DNA of 64,000 bases from Kappaphycus alvarezii. Its lineage: Eukaryota > Rhodophyta > Florideophyceae > Gigartinales > Solieriaceae. The first letter of the stretch is position 1, and each line of letters begins with the position of its first letter. Below, in pieces: positions 23,735 through 34,192 of this stretch. Below the pieces are notes generated by a model. The model searched no databases, was not told the DNA's origin, and worked only from the letters and a program-made list of their open reading frames with translations. Position numbers and translations under genes: made by a program. The stretch is taken from contig NADL03000073.1 of the NCBI GenBank assembly GCA_002205965.3, positions 248,001 through 312,000 on the forward strand. The letters are read 5' to 3'.

Positions 23735-26700
23735 GTGCTCTACTTGATACAGATCCATCGGGATGATGTGATCAGGATCCGGATTTCGTCCGAAATAAAA
23801 ACCCAACCCGACGACGGCGAACCGACGACGGAAGGGAAGACAAAAATTGACACAGCAAAAAGGGGCGCGCTCTTGTCCACGACTCTGCCGAACTACCGCT
23901 CTGCGTTCGGACTCGAGAGCAACAAGGAAGCATCGAAAATACTATCTCAAGCTGTTGCTGGCTACAACCCGTGTACCATCCTTGGACGCCCCACGCGCGT
24001 ATAATACGCGGAATTGGGTACTAACATTCAACATGGAACTGGTAGATGGCAAGTTTGTTTCAGAGGGAACTACACACCGTTGGAGTAAATTCTAGGCGAC
24101 GGGGCACCAAACAGTGGCATTGGATCCGTAGAACGCATTCTAATCGTGAGACTGGTGTGTCTAGCATGCAACAGTAAGCTGGAACCGATCCCCGTGTCAG
24201 TCATGGACCTATTATACTGGCAGTATAGCACAGGCGAGCACAAAAGTCAGGCTCGGAGGATATTAAGATCCGTCGTGTTTGATGCTGTAATAGACCAAGA
24301 TAATCCAATACACATCAGGAACTTGGACATCGGAGGTTCCTCGAAGTCGATTGTCGGTCGAAATGCAACTCGTCGTTGCGGCATAATTCACACGAGTCAG
24401 AACAAATTGATGCTACCACCAGACTTTACTAGTACTCCTCCAGGGTAGATCACTGTCGTCCACCATGATATGCACACATATATACCTCATTCATTGTCCA
24501 CTTTAGACGCTGGCACTATTACAGAAGAGGCAGAACTACGCTGCCGGGTGCCCTGGTAACAGTCCCAAGAGACATCCTCAAGCCGTGGCGTGAAACAAAG
24601 AAGATCATGGAAAAGGTCTGTAAGAACATTTGCGTTCATTTGACGTACACGGTAATCAAGGACATACTGCAACGGAACGGAATCTGGAACGACCATGTGA
24701 ACAAATATCTGCAGTCCGTAATGGAGAGGTGTACCAACTGTAGGACGTCCACCAGGTCTACTGCAACCCATCAGGTGTCCTTGAGCTCCATGAATTGATC
24801 ATTTAACGAAGTTGTGTGCGTCGACCATATGTATCTTGACGAAAACTGTGTCACGCATATCATGGATACAGCTTCACGATACTTTATTGGCGAAGTAGTC
24901 TAAGAAAAATCTATGCCCAACGACATAGTCGTTTTAGGCGCACATTGTATCACGCCGTTTTGGACGCCAAGCACTATTGAATACGACCGCGCATTCGAGA
25001 ACCAGGCCTTTAAGTCCTACCTGGAGGACTAGAACATCGAAGGAAAACCACTATCCCCCATCAAGGACAATACAAGAATGTGCTGGAATCGAAGCACAGG
25101 ATCATCCGCGACGTTTTCGAACGCCTGAAGACATCCATCCCCCACGATGACAGGGCCTGTATAAGCGCGTTGAATTCTCGACGAGCTCTTAGGATCTCGA
25201 ATGACCTCTATGGTAACGAGGTACTGTCAGTGTACGAGTTGGAAAAGGGGCACCCACGATCTATTGAAGTCGAGAAATCACCGGAGTTGCTCACACAGGA
25301 CCTCTTTGCAGCAAACGGGACCTTGCTTGCGAAACTCAAACTCACGTTCATGCTCAGATCCAAGCAACCCAGGAATGTCCAATCGAAGTCAGAGATCTGG
25401 TTCAGGCATTTTTGGTTAAAGAAAAATCTAAGAGGGACCAGTGGACGGCTTACCGCAATTTGCTGACATTTGACCTCTCCAATAGTTTTGTAACTGTTCC
25501 AGGAGTCAGATACCGCAAGATGACAGCATCTATAGAAGATGAGAGCCCTGCTATAAGCCAGGAAAAGCTAGCCGTTGTTGTGCAAGACACCATAGATGAG
25601 ATGGACCGGAACCTAGACCATGCTGGGCACCACTTGGATTACAAAACGGACCAGTCAAACATCGAGCACCAAGAATGCCGCATCCCGGCCAACGGTAGGC
25701 GCGAAGACCCAGACCACAAAACAGACGGTCTCGGCCCTCATTTTCCCTCCGTGGGCGACATGATCGAAGCGTACTGCCCCATGGATGACAAGTGCCACCC
25801 TGGAACCGCACAAGACCACGAAAAACAGACAAGCAAAAACGACACGAAATATAATTATGAACCAGGGAGTCACTACTTCTCCAGGGTGAGGTGTGAAATT
25901 ACGTTTCGCCGCAACAGGAAGCACTAAATCAGGAAAACGCCCACTCTGGACGCCAACTCGAAGCTCAGCGGGGTAGAATTATCCCTGGAACAGGAGCTGC
26001 AGAGTGATGAGAAGCAGCTCATCGAACAGTACCACCGAGTGTTCCGAACCACTGAATTCATGTTGCACCAAGCACACGGGCTCCCTCCGTCTGACACACA
26101 GAACGCCTATAAGGAGGAGGAAACCTCGTTCAAAGACAATTCGGGGCGTGGCAGTATCACAATACTCAGGAACTCGAACATTGTAACGAGCCATCTCTTT
26201 CACAAGGTGAATAAATGCCAAGACGTATCTCTCACACTCAAGGCCCGCATCGTCGTACACAGGCGCAAAGAACGCTATAGAAAATCCTTAAGACGGACTC
26301 GACAATCTGCATGCCGCTGGAATCAGCATACTACTGTCACTGGCCATTGTGTTTCGGTGGACCGTGGCCAAAATCGAGTTTAAGAGCGCATTTTTTCAAA
26401 TACCAGCGCACCGAGACGTCGACGTGAACTACCCGGAGAGTTTATATATTCTCGTAGCCATTATTGGTTACTGGTGTCTGCCGTGTATGGACCGACAATT
26501 GCAGGCGCCAAATAGCAGAAACTTGGCAACGATTTTCTCCACGCGTTTAACTTTGGGCAACTGGTTCAGGTGCACAATTGTTCTACATGAAGACGGCCGG
26601 AGACACCTCAATCATAGGAGTGAAGGTAGTGGACGATATATTGCTCGTGGGACAGTGGGAAAATCTCTTAACAATCTTTGAACAAATCAAGCAAATTACA

Positions 26701-27690
26701 AACACGGCACAATAGTTTATGAGCCGGGTCTAATCCAATTCTATGGATTGAAAATAGCGCAGGATCAAGAAATGAATGTGCCCATCGCCGGGGATTCCAA
26801 AAGGCAATCGTATGCAGAGCCGTCGACCTTTCATACCTGGAGCAAGGCACTTAACTGCCCACTCAACAGCATCAAAGCCGCAGCTTCTCAGTCACTCAAA
26901 AGCTCCATCGAATGACTCATTATTGCAGCATCACCTTGTGCGTTCTTCTCTCTCCATTTTCAACAAAAAGAGTCAATGGTCTTAGCTAATGACTTATTAC
27001 TGAAGACCAACATGCTCAGGGGCCTTAAAATCGCCGCACTTATATTAAATTCAACATCCCCGCAGATGAAGGGCAATACAAAGCGTCTGTTGAGGTTTTC
27101 TCTAATGCTAGCCGCCTCAACTAGCATGGTCAGCTTTGATTCATAGCTAATTTTTTTTGGAGAGATGAAAGTCGATTCGGTCTTTTACGTTCTGGCTTGA
27201 AGTTCGCGCAAGTCACGCCGACAGGTAAAATCTATCGCTTCGGCCGAGATTCTCGCAGCTGGCGAAGCTATCGACGAACAAAAAGCGTTGGAAAAGGGAC
27301 TAAGGGAGCTATTAGGGGTTTGTGTGGGCTTATGGATAGTTGGGGACTCGAATAACTTGTAGCCAACTCAATCTACATGCCGAAATGCAGTAGATCGCGC
27401 AATCCGTGGCAATATTGCAGTCATTCGTTACGAGTTCAAAACTCGCCACGTGCATCGGATGATATGGGTTCCGGGAAAAGTCAACCTCGCTGACCCTTTG
27501 ACTAAGACAGACAGTTCCATGTCAGGACCTTTAGAGTTGATGATGTACAATGAAACGATACCCCTAGATTTTCATCAGACACTGTGTAACAGGAAGGTCA
27601 TGTACTGTAGTGTTACCCATCAGCGACGACTTATCCCACATAACGCATTAGCCGCGTGGATATAACCGACCACATCTTCCATGCATTAAA
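23735..27690 (+). mobile_element. Ty1/copia-like fossil (family C2)
   Basis: The order is of copia type, with integrase before RT. A protease-like region (IRNLDIGGSSKSIVGR) lies near 24.3 kb. The integrase has a zinc region (CTNCRT), VVCVDHMYLDE, EYDRAFENQAFKSYLED and LESKHRIIRDVFERL with RALRISNDLYGNEVLSVYEL (24.6-25.3 kb). An RT region spans 26.2-26.7 kb, and an RNase H end near 27.47 kb reads IWVPGKVNLADPLTK. I could not identify its LTRs. A 5'-truncated LINE sits at the right end. A related 3'-end remnant lies at 13.94-14.06 kb. Old, with more than ten breaks. Confidence 0.75.
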
Positions 27691-28051
27691 AAAGAAGAAG
27701 AAGAAGAAGACTTTACCAAGCAGAAAAGGGGGGGCTAGCGGCCCTCAAAAGGGGAAATTATCCGAGCCAGGAGCGGTTGAGTTGTCGTCGGTTGATCGCG
27801 ACAGAAGTTCGTTGTTGTATGAGCGAACTGATAATCGTGAACAAGCGATCGCGCCCGAAGGCAGGGCTACTGCCTTTCCGTAGAGCGATGTACTCAGAAA
27901 TTATGGACAGACCTCGTTCGGCACCGGGACCGGCAGACCCGTATATATCGAAAGCCATCGGGTGGAAGTCGATACGTAGTTCGGCGCAGAGGTGGCCATA
28001 GCGGAGAGATTTCGCGCGCTCAGATGCAGTAAGGGCAGCGAGGGGCGTGTG
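27691..28051 (-). mobile_element. 5'-truncated R2-like LINE with (TTC)n tail (copy c)
   Basis: On the minus strand, an open frame ending near 27,758 encodes the end of the endonuclease domain: LTASERAKSLRYG, HPMAFDIYGSAGPG, ERGLSIISEY. This aligns with TLAEREKHLHYG, GIDIYGALGDDG and FSRRIASL of copy b. A short 3' UTR follows and ends in five TTC units and T-rich sequence at 27,691. The related site at 14,007-14,016 lacks the insert, showing that the 361 bp were added between ATTAAA and AAAATAACCC with a short A-rich duplication. Confidence 0.8.
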
Positions 28052-28504
28052 AAAATAACCCAAAAATTTTCCCCCTGTGTAACCGTTCGGACAAATCCGA
28101 CCTATGGGAAAACATCTAAAGAAGGGTGAAGATAGAACGAAATGATCCTTCACGGCAAACAAGCGAGCTGAACTTGCCTATGGACGTCAAGGCTACAGCA
28201 CGGCACGCATCCGTAATGGAAGCTGGACAGAGTAGCTCCGATGTGCCGGCAACAGTCAATTTGCATGTGACCACTATACTACTTAGGTTGGTGAGAGGAT
28301 ACCTTCCACGCAGGCGCGCAAGCCTGTAGAACCTACCAGAATATGTTTGAAGAGGTAGTTTTAAGGCGGCGCCCGATCCCAATACGCTGGCAACAGAAAA
28401 GAGAGGGAAGATCAATTCCAGTAAATTGTCTTTACTATCGCAAGAAAACACCCGTTCAAGCGCGAGCCTTTGATAGTATTGGCATTTGGAGACCAGGTTC
28501 TATG
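28052..28504. other. No recognisable feature
   Basis: The left edge continues the AATAACCC block of the copia-like end. The rest has a 111-codon minus-strand frame without recognisable motif. It ends at the CAAGG target site of the gypsy insertion. Confidence 0.4.
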
Positions 28505-28509
28505 CAAGG
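28505..28509. repeat. Target-site duplication CAAGG (left), matching 36,731-36,735
   Basis: CAAGG directly precedes the LTR terminus TGATAGGGG at 28,510 and directly follows the other outer terminus ACATCA at 36,730. Confidence 0.85.
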
Positions 28510-30063
28510 TGATAGGGGAAAATCGTCGGGAGAAGAGATACTTAGAACCAACTACCCCAAGAGGAGGTGTTGCGAGCGACAAAAGTGCTACCGTGGTATA
28601 GTTGAACAAATAAAAAGGAGTGTATAGGGAGACAGTTGAATGGGCTACAAGCAAGTATGGAAGGGGCAGGTCTACCACCTATGCTTAGTGACTAGGGTAA
28701 AATAAATGCTTCTTGGGTCTGAAGTTGACTCTCAACTTCCTAACTATTTGGGACTGAGCTTGAAGCTGTCTGCCAACTTGCTTGACCTCTCCATGAGGAA
28801 GCGGTTTACTCAGCTTATATAGACTTTTGGCTAACCCTAAAGTCCGAACAAAACTACAGAAGGTACCAGGAAATGCATACAAACAATTTGTGTGGATGAT
28901 ATACTCTAAACAAAAGATACTTAAGAAACTAACAATCAATGAGGTCCTCTTATTTCCCATTCTCTAAATCAGATCCAAACAACTCCTCTAAAATATCCAT
29001 GCTGTCCAAGCAGTCCCCACAAATATCTGCGAATGGCTCACAGCTCTCTATTCCCTCCTGGGAGATATCTAAACTACTAAAGATATCTCCATCCGGTTCC
29101 AGCGTCGGCACCACTTGATCCATACTCTCCAGTCCAGGCCCCACCAGTACAACACTTTCCATGCCCCCATTTCCCTCATCCAACTCGTCCTCGTCCTCGT
29201 CATCCTCCTCTTCCTCCTCTTCCTCCTCATCCTCATCCTCATCTTCATCCTCATCCTCCCGTCCTCGTCCTCATCTTCAACCTCATCCTCATCCTCATCC
29301 TCCTCTTCATCCTCATCTCCCCGTCCTCCTCGTTATTAACCTCATAGACCAATCCAGGGGCTACCCACTCCTCAAAGGTCTCCCCAGCTCCCTCCTCGAT
29401 GTCCCACTCCTGACCCTCAGGTACCTCCTCGGCCTCATCCTCGACGAAGAGCTTGCGGACGAATTCTATTATCTTCTTCTTAGTCTGCCGTCTCAGGTAG
29501 TCGTCTGCATCCGTCGGGCCATATACTGCGAGCGCAAGGCCGTTTAAGGGGCGAGAGGGGCGGTTTTTAGTGATGGGGGCGGAGGGGCGAAGGTTGCTCA
29601 TTTTGGTTGTAAATGATTGTAGACGGAGGATAGAGGGTGTTTTGGGTGTGTTGGGGAAGAGGAGTGATGAGTAAAATGATCAGGGACGTTTGAAACTTGG
29701 AATAAAAAGGTTTAAATAGGCTCCCGGGGCAGGTTCTATCGATTAGGAATAGGTAAAATAAATCTGCAAGGGATTTTTAGTAGTGCATTTGCGCCCTTTT
29801 TCTCAAAAAAAAAACGAATTTGGAGAGGAGGTAAGGAAAAAGGGAAAAAGAACTTGATTCGGGATCGATTCAGAGGGGTAGATACAGTATAAAAATATCT
29901 AGATAAAATGGAAGTAAATTTGGGGAGGACCGCGGTAATGATAAGCGAGGTTCAGGGAGGACGAGGAAGGACCGGAACTATAAGCAAATTTGGACAAGGA
30001 GAGGTAGTACAGTAAACTATAGGCCTGTAGATGACGGCGACAAAAAAAAATCTGCGCCTAACA
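28510..30063 (-). repeat. 3' LTR of the chimeric G1 element, type U3-B (1,554 bp)
   Basis: On the minus strand it starts TGTTAGGCGC directly after a run of six G and ends CCCCTATCA. Its last ~430 bp (TATA region, R and U5) match the 5' LTR of the same insertion, but the upstream ~1.1 kb do not. They match instead the solo LTR at 47,956-49,458 and include the acidic ORF. A TATATAAG element lies near 28,818-28,826 on the minus strand. Confidence 0.85.
28950..29601 (-). CDS. LTR-encoded acidic protein (copy in the 3' LTR)
   Basis: A sense-orientation coding region inside U3. It begins MSNLRPSAPITKNR, followed by the family motif RPLNGLALAVYGPTDADDYL and a stretch with KKIIEFVRKLFVEDEAEE. A strongly Asp/Glu-rich low-complexity middle follows (GA-rich triplet DNA on the minus strand). 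The C-terminal block is SMDQVVPTLEPDGDIFSSLD, then CGDCLDSMDILEELFGSDLE. The end resembles an acidic amphipathic activation segment (DILEELFGSDL), which is inference. Other copies carry a VIVISDS motif in the middle; I do not see it in this copy. No known family is recognised. It is in about two open pieces. It belongs to the LTR of a retroelement, so it is treated as a fossil. Confidence 0.6.
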
Positions 30064-30098
30064 CCCCCCGGACTTAGGTCGAACGTCCCGTCTCGTTC

Positions 30099-30527
30099 TC
30101 AATGCTCTTGTTGTTCTTGTGGGAGTTCTATCCATTCATCAGGGAGAGTATAGGGTTCACTATAAGGATATGGTAGTAGCTCATTTCCAATATGATGAGA
30201 GAGTGTGTACCGTGCGATGACCGGCTCATCTCCTTGGTCAAGAGTTTCGTAGATTCGGCGTATGGTTTCACAGTGTTCTCTAATGAGCTCCTCCCGTTTC
30301 ACTTCTCCAAACCTTCCAAATGTGAGGTAATAAACGTAGTATGCAAACTTTTCTGGCAACGGGTCCAGAAACGGGTATCTGAAGGAGAAAAAAACTCGCA
30401 ACATAAGGACTGAGTCCTCACGAGTAAGGTGCGCCCCGTGAATGGTCTGGAAGCACATGCAAATACTAATCGCAAAAAGGAAATTACTTCTGCTTCTCGT
30501 GGGTCCTCTGTCATTTGGCGAAGCCAA
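30099..30527 (-). CDS. Terminal pol domain of G1 gypsy, subfamily B version
   Basis: A 142-codon minus-strand frame just upstream of the polypurine tract of the 3' LTR. Its SICMCFQTIHGAHLTREDSV and LMLRVFFSF match ICLCFRTLNGPLLPEEDF and LIRVLFSF at the end of the integrase frame at 30,874-31,866, but with considerable divergence. It therefore represents a second, different version of the same C-terminal domain. The end (HHIGNELLPYPYSEPYTLPDE) matches the sequence before the 3' LTR of the plus-strand element at 44.43 kb. The function of this tail domain is unknown to me. Confidence 0.6.
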   Translation of the reverse strand: MASPNDRGPTRSRSNFLFAISICMCFQTIHGAHLTREDSVLMLRVFFSFRYPFLDPLPEKFAYYVYYLTFGRFGEVKREELIREHCETIRRIYETLDQGDEPVIARYTLSHHIGNELLPYPYSEPYTLPDEWIELPQEQQEH

Positions 30528-30873
30528 CGTCTAATTGGTAGCCGTCAGTCGGCTCTAAAGTACTTGTAGTACATGGGAAAGCAATGCAGCAGGCTGTGAA
30601 GTGGCCGGCCTTCCAAAAAAGTACTCGAATCCTTGCGTCGTCACGGAGGAAAGACACCCGCACTATAAGCTATGTTCAAGCTCAGGGAAGAGATCAAGGA
30701 GGGCCATCCATGCACGTCGTCTAGTCCCTTACCATCAGAGGCCTGAAGAATTCCTTCTCACACAGGACTATGCGCAACCACGGGCATACTCATCTTTAAC
30801 TATAGAATGATTCCTATGGGAGGAAAAGGGGCCTGGGAAACCGGGGTAAGGCGTAACCTCTCAGTCGCACATC

Positions 30874-32207
30874 TTAGTTTTTCTTGAGAAATACGTAAAT
30901 TGGACGGATAATATTCAGATACGTTTGCGAAAAGTCTCCAGCAGCTACCATTCCATATCGTCCTATAGAGTAATGATGTATTACCTCCACAAACTCTGGA
31001 CCTGCTTCCGTGAACCTTCCGTTTTGGAATGAAAATAGAACTCTTATTAATAGTCGGAAATCTTCTTCAGGTAGCAATGGTCCGTTCAACGTACGAAAAC
31101 ATAGGCATATATTAATGTAGAAATGGATGATTACGTGGAGTTCGTAGTAGTCCTGCGTAATCGAGATGATCCATTCCCAGGCCCTTTTTCCTCCTATAGG
31201 ACTCATTCTATAGTTAAAGATGAGTATGCCCCGTGGTTGACGTCGGTTCGAGTACTTGGTTTGGAAGGCCGGCCACTTCACAGCCTGCTGCATTGCTTTT
31301 CCATGTACTACAAGTACTTTAGAGCCAACTGAAAAGGTTCTGACTGCAGGTTCTGCATCCTTATTTCTTGTCTGTGTTAGCGCGCGGTGTGATCTCCAGC
31401 CTTCGGTGGCCAGTAGTTCAACTTCCCTACTCTCTTCATCGATAATATTTGTTTCCATGTCTCTCTGTAACATTCTAGGAGCCCTTCCGTACATTAGCTC
31501 GAATGGTGAGCGTCCATTTCTTCCTCTTCTTCGACGATAGCCGTATAACACTTTTGGTAAGGCATCTTCCCACTGGATTTCATTCTCCGACATAGTTTTC
31601 GATATTGCTCGTTTGATGGTTCCAACCATCCTCTCCGCTTTCCCGTTGGACATAGGAGCGTATGCGAGAACGGTCTTCAGCTGAATCCCTTTCTCTTCCA
31701 AAAAACGAAGCAGTGAAGTTGCAGTAAAACAAAGGGCGTTATCCGAGATGATCCTTTTTGGAAGACCAAACGGTTCAATTATTTCTTTTTCGATGAATCT
31801 CAGTACCACCTCAGCATTTGCCTCCTCAACTGCAACTGCTATTGGCCATCCAGTAAGATGTTCCACCCCTATAAGGAGATATTTTTTCCGGAAGAAGTTT
31901 CCTTGAACGGGCCCGCAAAGTCAATTGAGAAGGTTTCAAAGAGACCGGAAACTGGAAAACTTAGAGTTGTCTTATACTTCCGTATTGGAGTGAATTTTTG
32001 GCAGTTGTCGCAGCTTTTCACGAAATTATAGACGTCCTTATGGATACCGGGCCACCAGAATCTCTCAGTTACGAATTTTTTGGTTGTTTCGAGATCCCAA
32101 TGCCCTAGCTCATCATGGAAAGTCCTCAAGATCTTCATTCTTTCTTTCAAAGGGGCCACTAGTCGGGGACCGGCTTTAGTGTGCCGGAAGAGTTTCCCAT
32201 TCCACAA
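30874..32207 (-). CDS. G1 gypsy integrase
   Basis: The zinc-binding part shows FHDELGHWDLETTKKF and CDNCQKF. The catalytic core shows HLTGWPIAVAVEEANAEVV, RIISDNALCFTATSLLRFLE and YAPMSNGKAERMVGTIKRAI, which carry the second Asp and the Glu of the DDE set. A C-terminal domain follows with FELMYGRAPRMLQRDMETN and VGSKVLVVHGK. The extra tail after it (about 110 residues, ending RPIYVFLKKN) is not a standard integrase domain. Encoded in about two open pieces within the fossil. Confidence 0.8.
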
Positions 32208-32394
32208 TGTAAAAGCCTTTTGATTCCTGCGTACCCAATTTCTTGTTCAAGATCAACCTTTCTCATTTCTAGTCCATCGAGGAATTTGATCAGTCCGTGA
32301 ATATTAGCTTCGTACTCGTTATCGTTCGGCAACTGCAACTCGGCGACTCCGACGATGTCCTCCGAAGCTTTTTCATTTGGAATCAGTGCGTCCC

Positions 32395-33714
32395 TCAAGC
32401 GGGATAGGTAATCGGCAGGCTGATTATTGCGTCCGGGTCTATACACAATTTCAAACCGATATTCTGCGAAAATGTCGAGCCATCGGGCCAAGCGGTGATG
32501 TACATCCTTCTTTTGGAATGCTGTTTAAGTGCCTGGTGATCAGTTATCAAGACAAATTTCTCGAGTGATAAAAGGTATACGCGAAACTTTTTCAGCGCGA
32601 AGACGACAGCTAGCGCTTCTTTCTCGCAGACTGAGTATCTCTTTTCCGCATCATTCAGAGTTCGGCTTGCGAATTGAACAGGGTGTAGTCTTCCGTTTTC
32701 ATCTTTTTGGGACAAAACGGCACCCAAAGACCGTTCTGAGGCATCTGTCTCCACAACGAATGGTCTCTTGAAATCTGGGTACATGAGAACTGGGGGGACA
32801 CATAGCTTATCTTTAAGCTCCTGAAATGCAGTTTCCATTTCCTTGTTCCAGTAAAATTTTCCGTTCTTCGTAGTGCTGGCATGTAACGGTGCTGCAGTCT
32901 TGGCGAAATCTTTGATAAATCTTCTGTAATATGAGGCCAGTCCTAAGAAGCTTCGGACCTCCGTCTTTGAAGCGGGCCTTGGTGCCAACTTTATTTTTTT
33001 CGTTTTCTCTGGATCCACTCTAATTCCCTCTTGGTCGACGATATGACCGAGTAATTGGATAGAAGTTTTCGCAAAGAAGCATTTGCTCAACTTAATTTTC
33101 AAGCTATACTCCGATATCCTCTCCACAACTGTCTTGACGTGCGAGATGTGCTGATCCAATGTTTCTGAGAATATGACGACATCATCGATATAGACTCTTG
33201 CGAATGGAAGTCCTTTCAAAACCTCGTTCATCATTCTTTGGAATGTAGCTGGTGCATTCATGAGACCAAAAGGCATCACTTCGAACCTGAACGTACCGGC
33301 TTTGCTGGTAAAGGTTGTTTTTTCCTTACATTTTTCATCCAATGGAATCTGCCAATAGCCAGTGTAAAGGTCAATTGAGGTGAAATATCTCCCGTCCTTC
33401 AGGTCCTCGAGGATCTCCTCCATGTTCGGAATCGGAAATCGATCGGGTATCATTCTCTGGTTCAGTTGTCGGTAATCGACGCAAAAACGCAGCTTTCCAT
33501 CCTTCTTTGGTGCGACCACAACTGGAAACGACCATGGGGATGAAACTGGTCGAATAATATCATTTTTCAGCATACTTGTAACATTTTCTGAGATAAATTG
33601 GTCATATTTTGGCGGTTGACGTCTAGGCTTGTGGTAAATCGGTTGAGTGTCGGTAAGTTCGAACGAGTGAGTAACCGGTACACTTGCTTGTCTTAAATCT
33701 GAAACTCCATGCAA
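32395..33714 (-). CDS. G1 gypsy reverse transcriptase and RNase H
   Basis: A 439-codon open frame. RT motifs in order are VVVAPKKDGKLRFCVDYRQL, RYFTSIDLYTGYWQIPLDE, MPFGLMNAPATFQRMMNEVL and the active site ARVYIDDVVIFSE with YIDD. The connection shows LLGHIVDQEGIRVDP and SFLGLASYYRRFIKDFAK. The RNase H start is FVVETDASERSLGAVLSQKD, with KRYSVCEKEALAVVFALKKF and LITDHQALK. The longest well-preserved coding region in the window. Confidence 0.9.
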   Translation of the reverse strand: MHGVSDLRQASVPVTHSFELTDTQPIYHKPRRQPPKYDQFISENVTSMLKNDIIRPVSSPWSFPVVVAPKKDGKLRFCVDYRQLNQRMIPDRFPIPNMEEILEDLKDGRYFTSIDLYTGYWQIPLDEKCKEKTTFTSKAGTFRFEVMPFGLMNAPATFQRMMNEVLKGLPFARVYIDDVVIFSETLDQHISHVKTVVERISEYSLKIKLSKCFFAKTSIQLLGHIVDQEGIRVDPEKTKKIKLAPRPASKTEVRSFLGLASYYRRFIKDFAKTAAPLHASTTKNGKFYWNKEMETAFQELKDKLCVPPVLMYPDFKRPFVVETDASERSLGAVLSQKDENGRLHPVQFASRTLNDAEKRYSVCEKEALAVVFALKKFRVYLLSLEKFVLITDHQALKQHSKRRMYITAWPDGSTFSQNIGLKLCIDPDAIISLPITYPA

Positions 33715-34192
33715 TTACTTCGGAAGATGTTAACATGTCGGATATTTTCAGTGGGGGCGGCGGGAAGGTGCTGCACTTTTCCTTGGATTTCTGCCATTTG
33801 GCGCCCTTTTTCTTCTTGATCCTCAACCTCAATATTTTGAAGGACCTCTTCCGTCGTGCTCACATCTTCATATATGGAATTCGACGTATTCTTATTTTCT
33901 TTGCAAAGGTAATCTTCTTTCATGCTCCGAATTCTGTCCTTTGATTCGATATCATCGCAAAAAGAAACACATTCGGGTTTCAAACTTATCCTAGAATTCC
34001 AGTCGTCATCTGTTTCAAACCCGAATCATAATCGTCCCATGCCATGTTCATTACCCCCAGGGTACCCTTTTCCACTTCCGAAAGTGTTAGTTGGTTCCGA
34101 ATCTTCGCTGTCATAGCTAGAAGTGAAATCTTCACTGTCCGTTTCTTTTAAATCTTCAGGATGCGTGCTTTTGTCGAAATCCAGGGGCATCT

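Noticed and set aside
29115-29547. Plus-strand serine-rich frames at 29.1-29.5 kb
   Set aside because: They are the reverse reading of the Asp/Glu-rich triplet DNA of the acidic ORF. Poly-Ser is the expected antisense of GA-rich codons.
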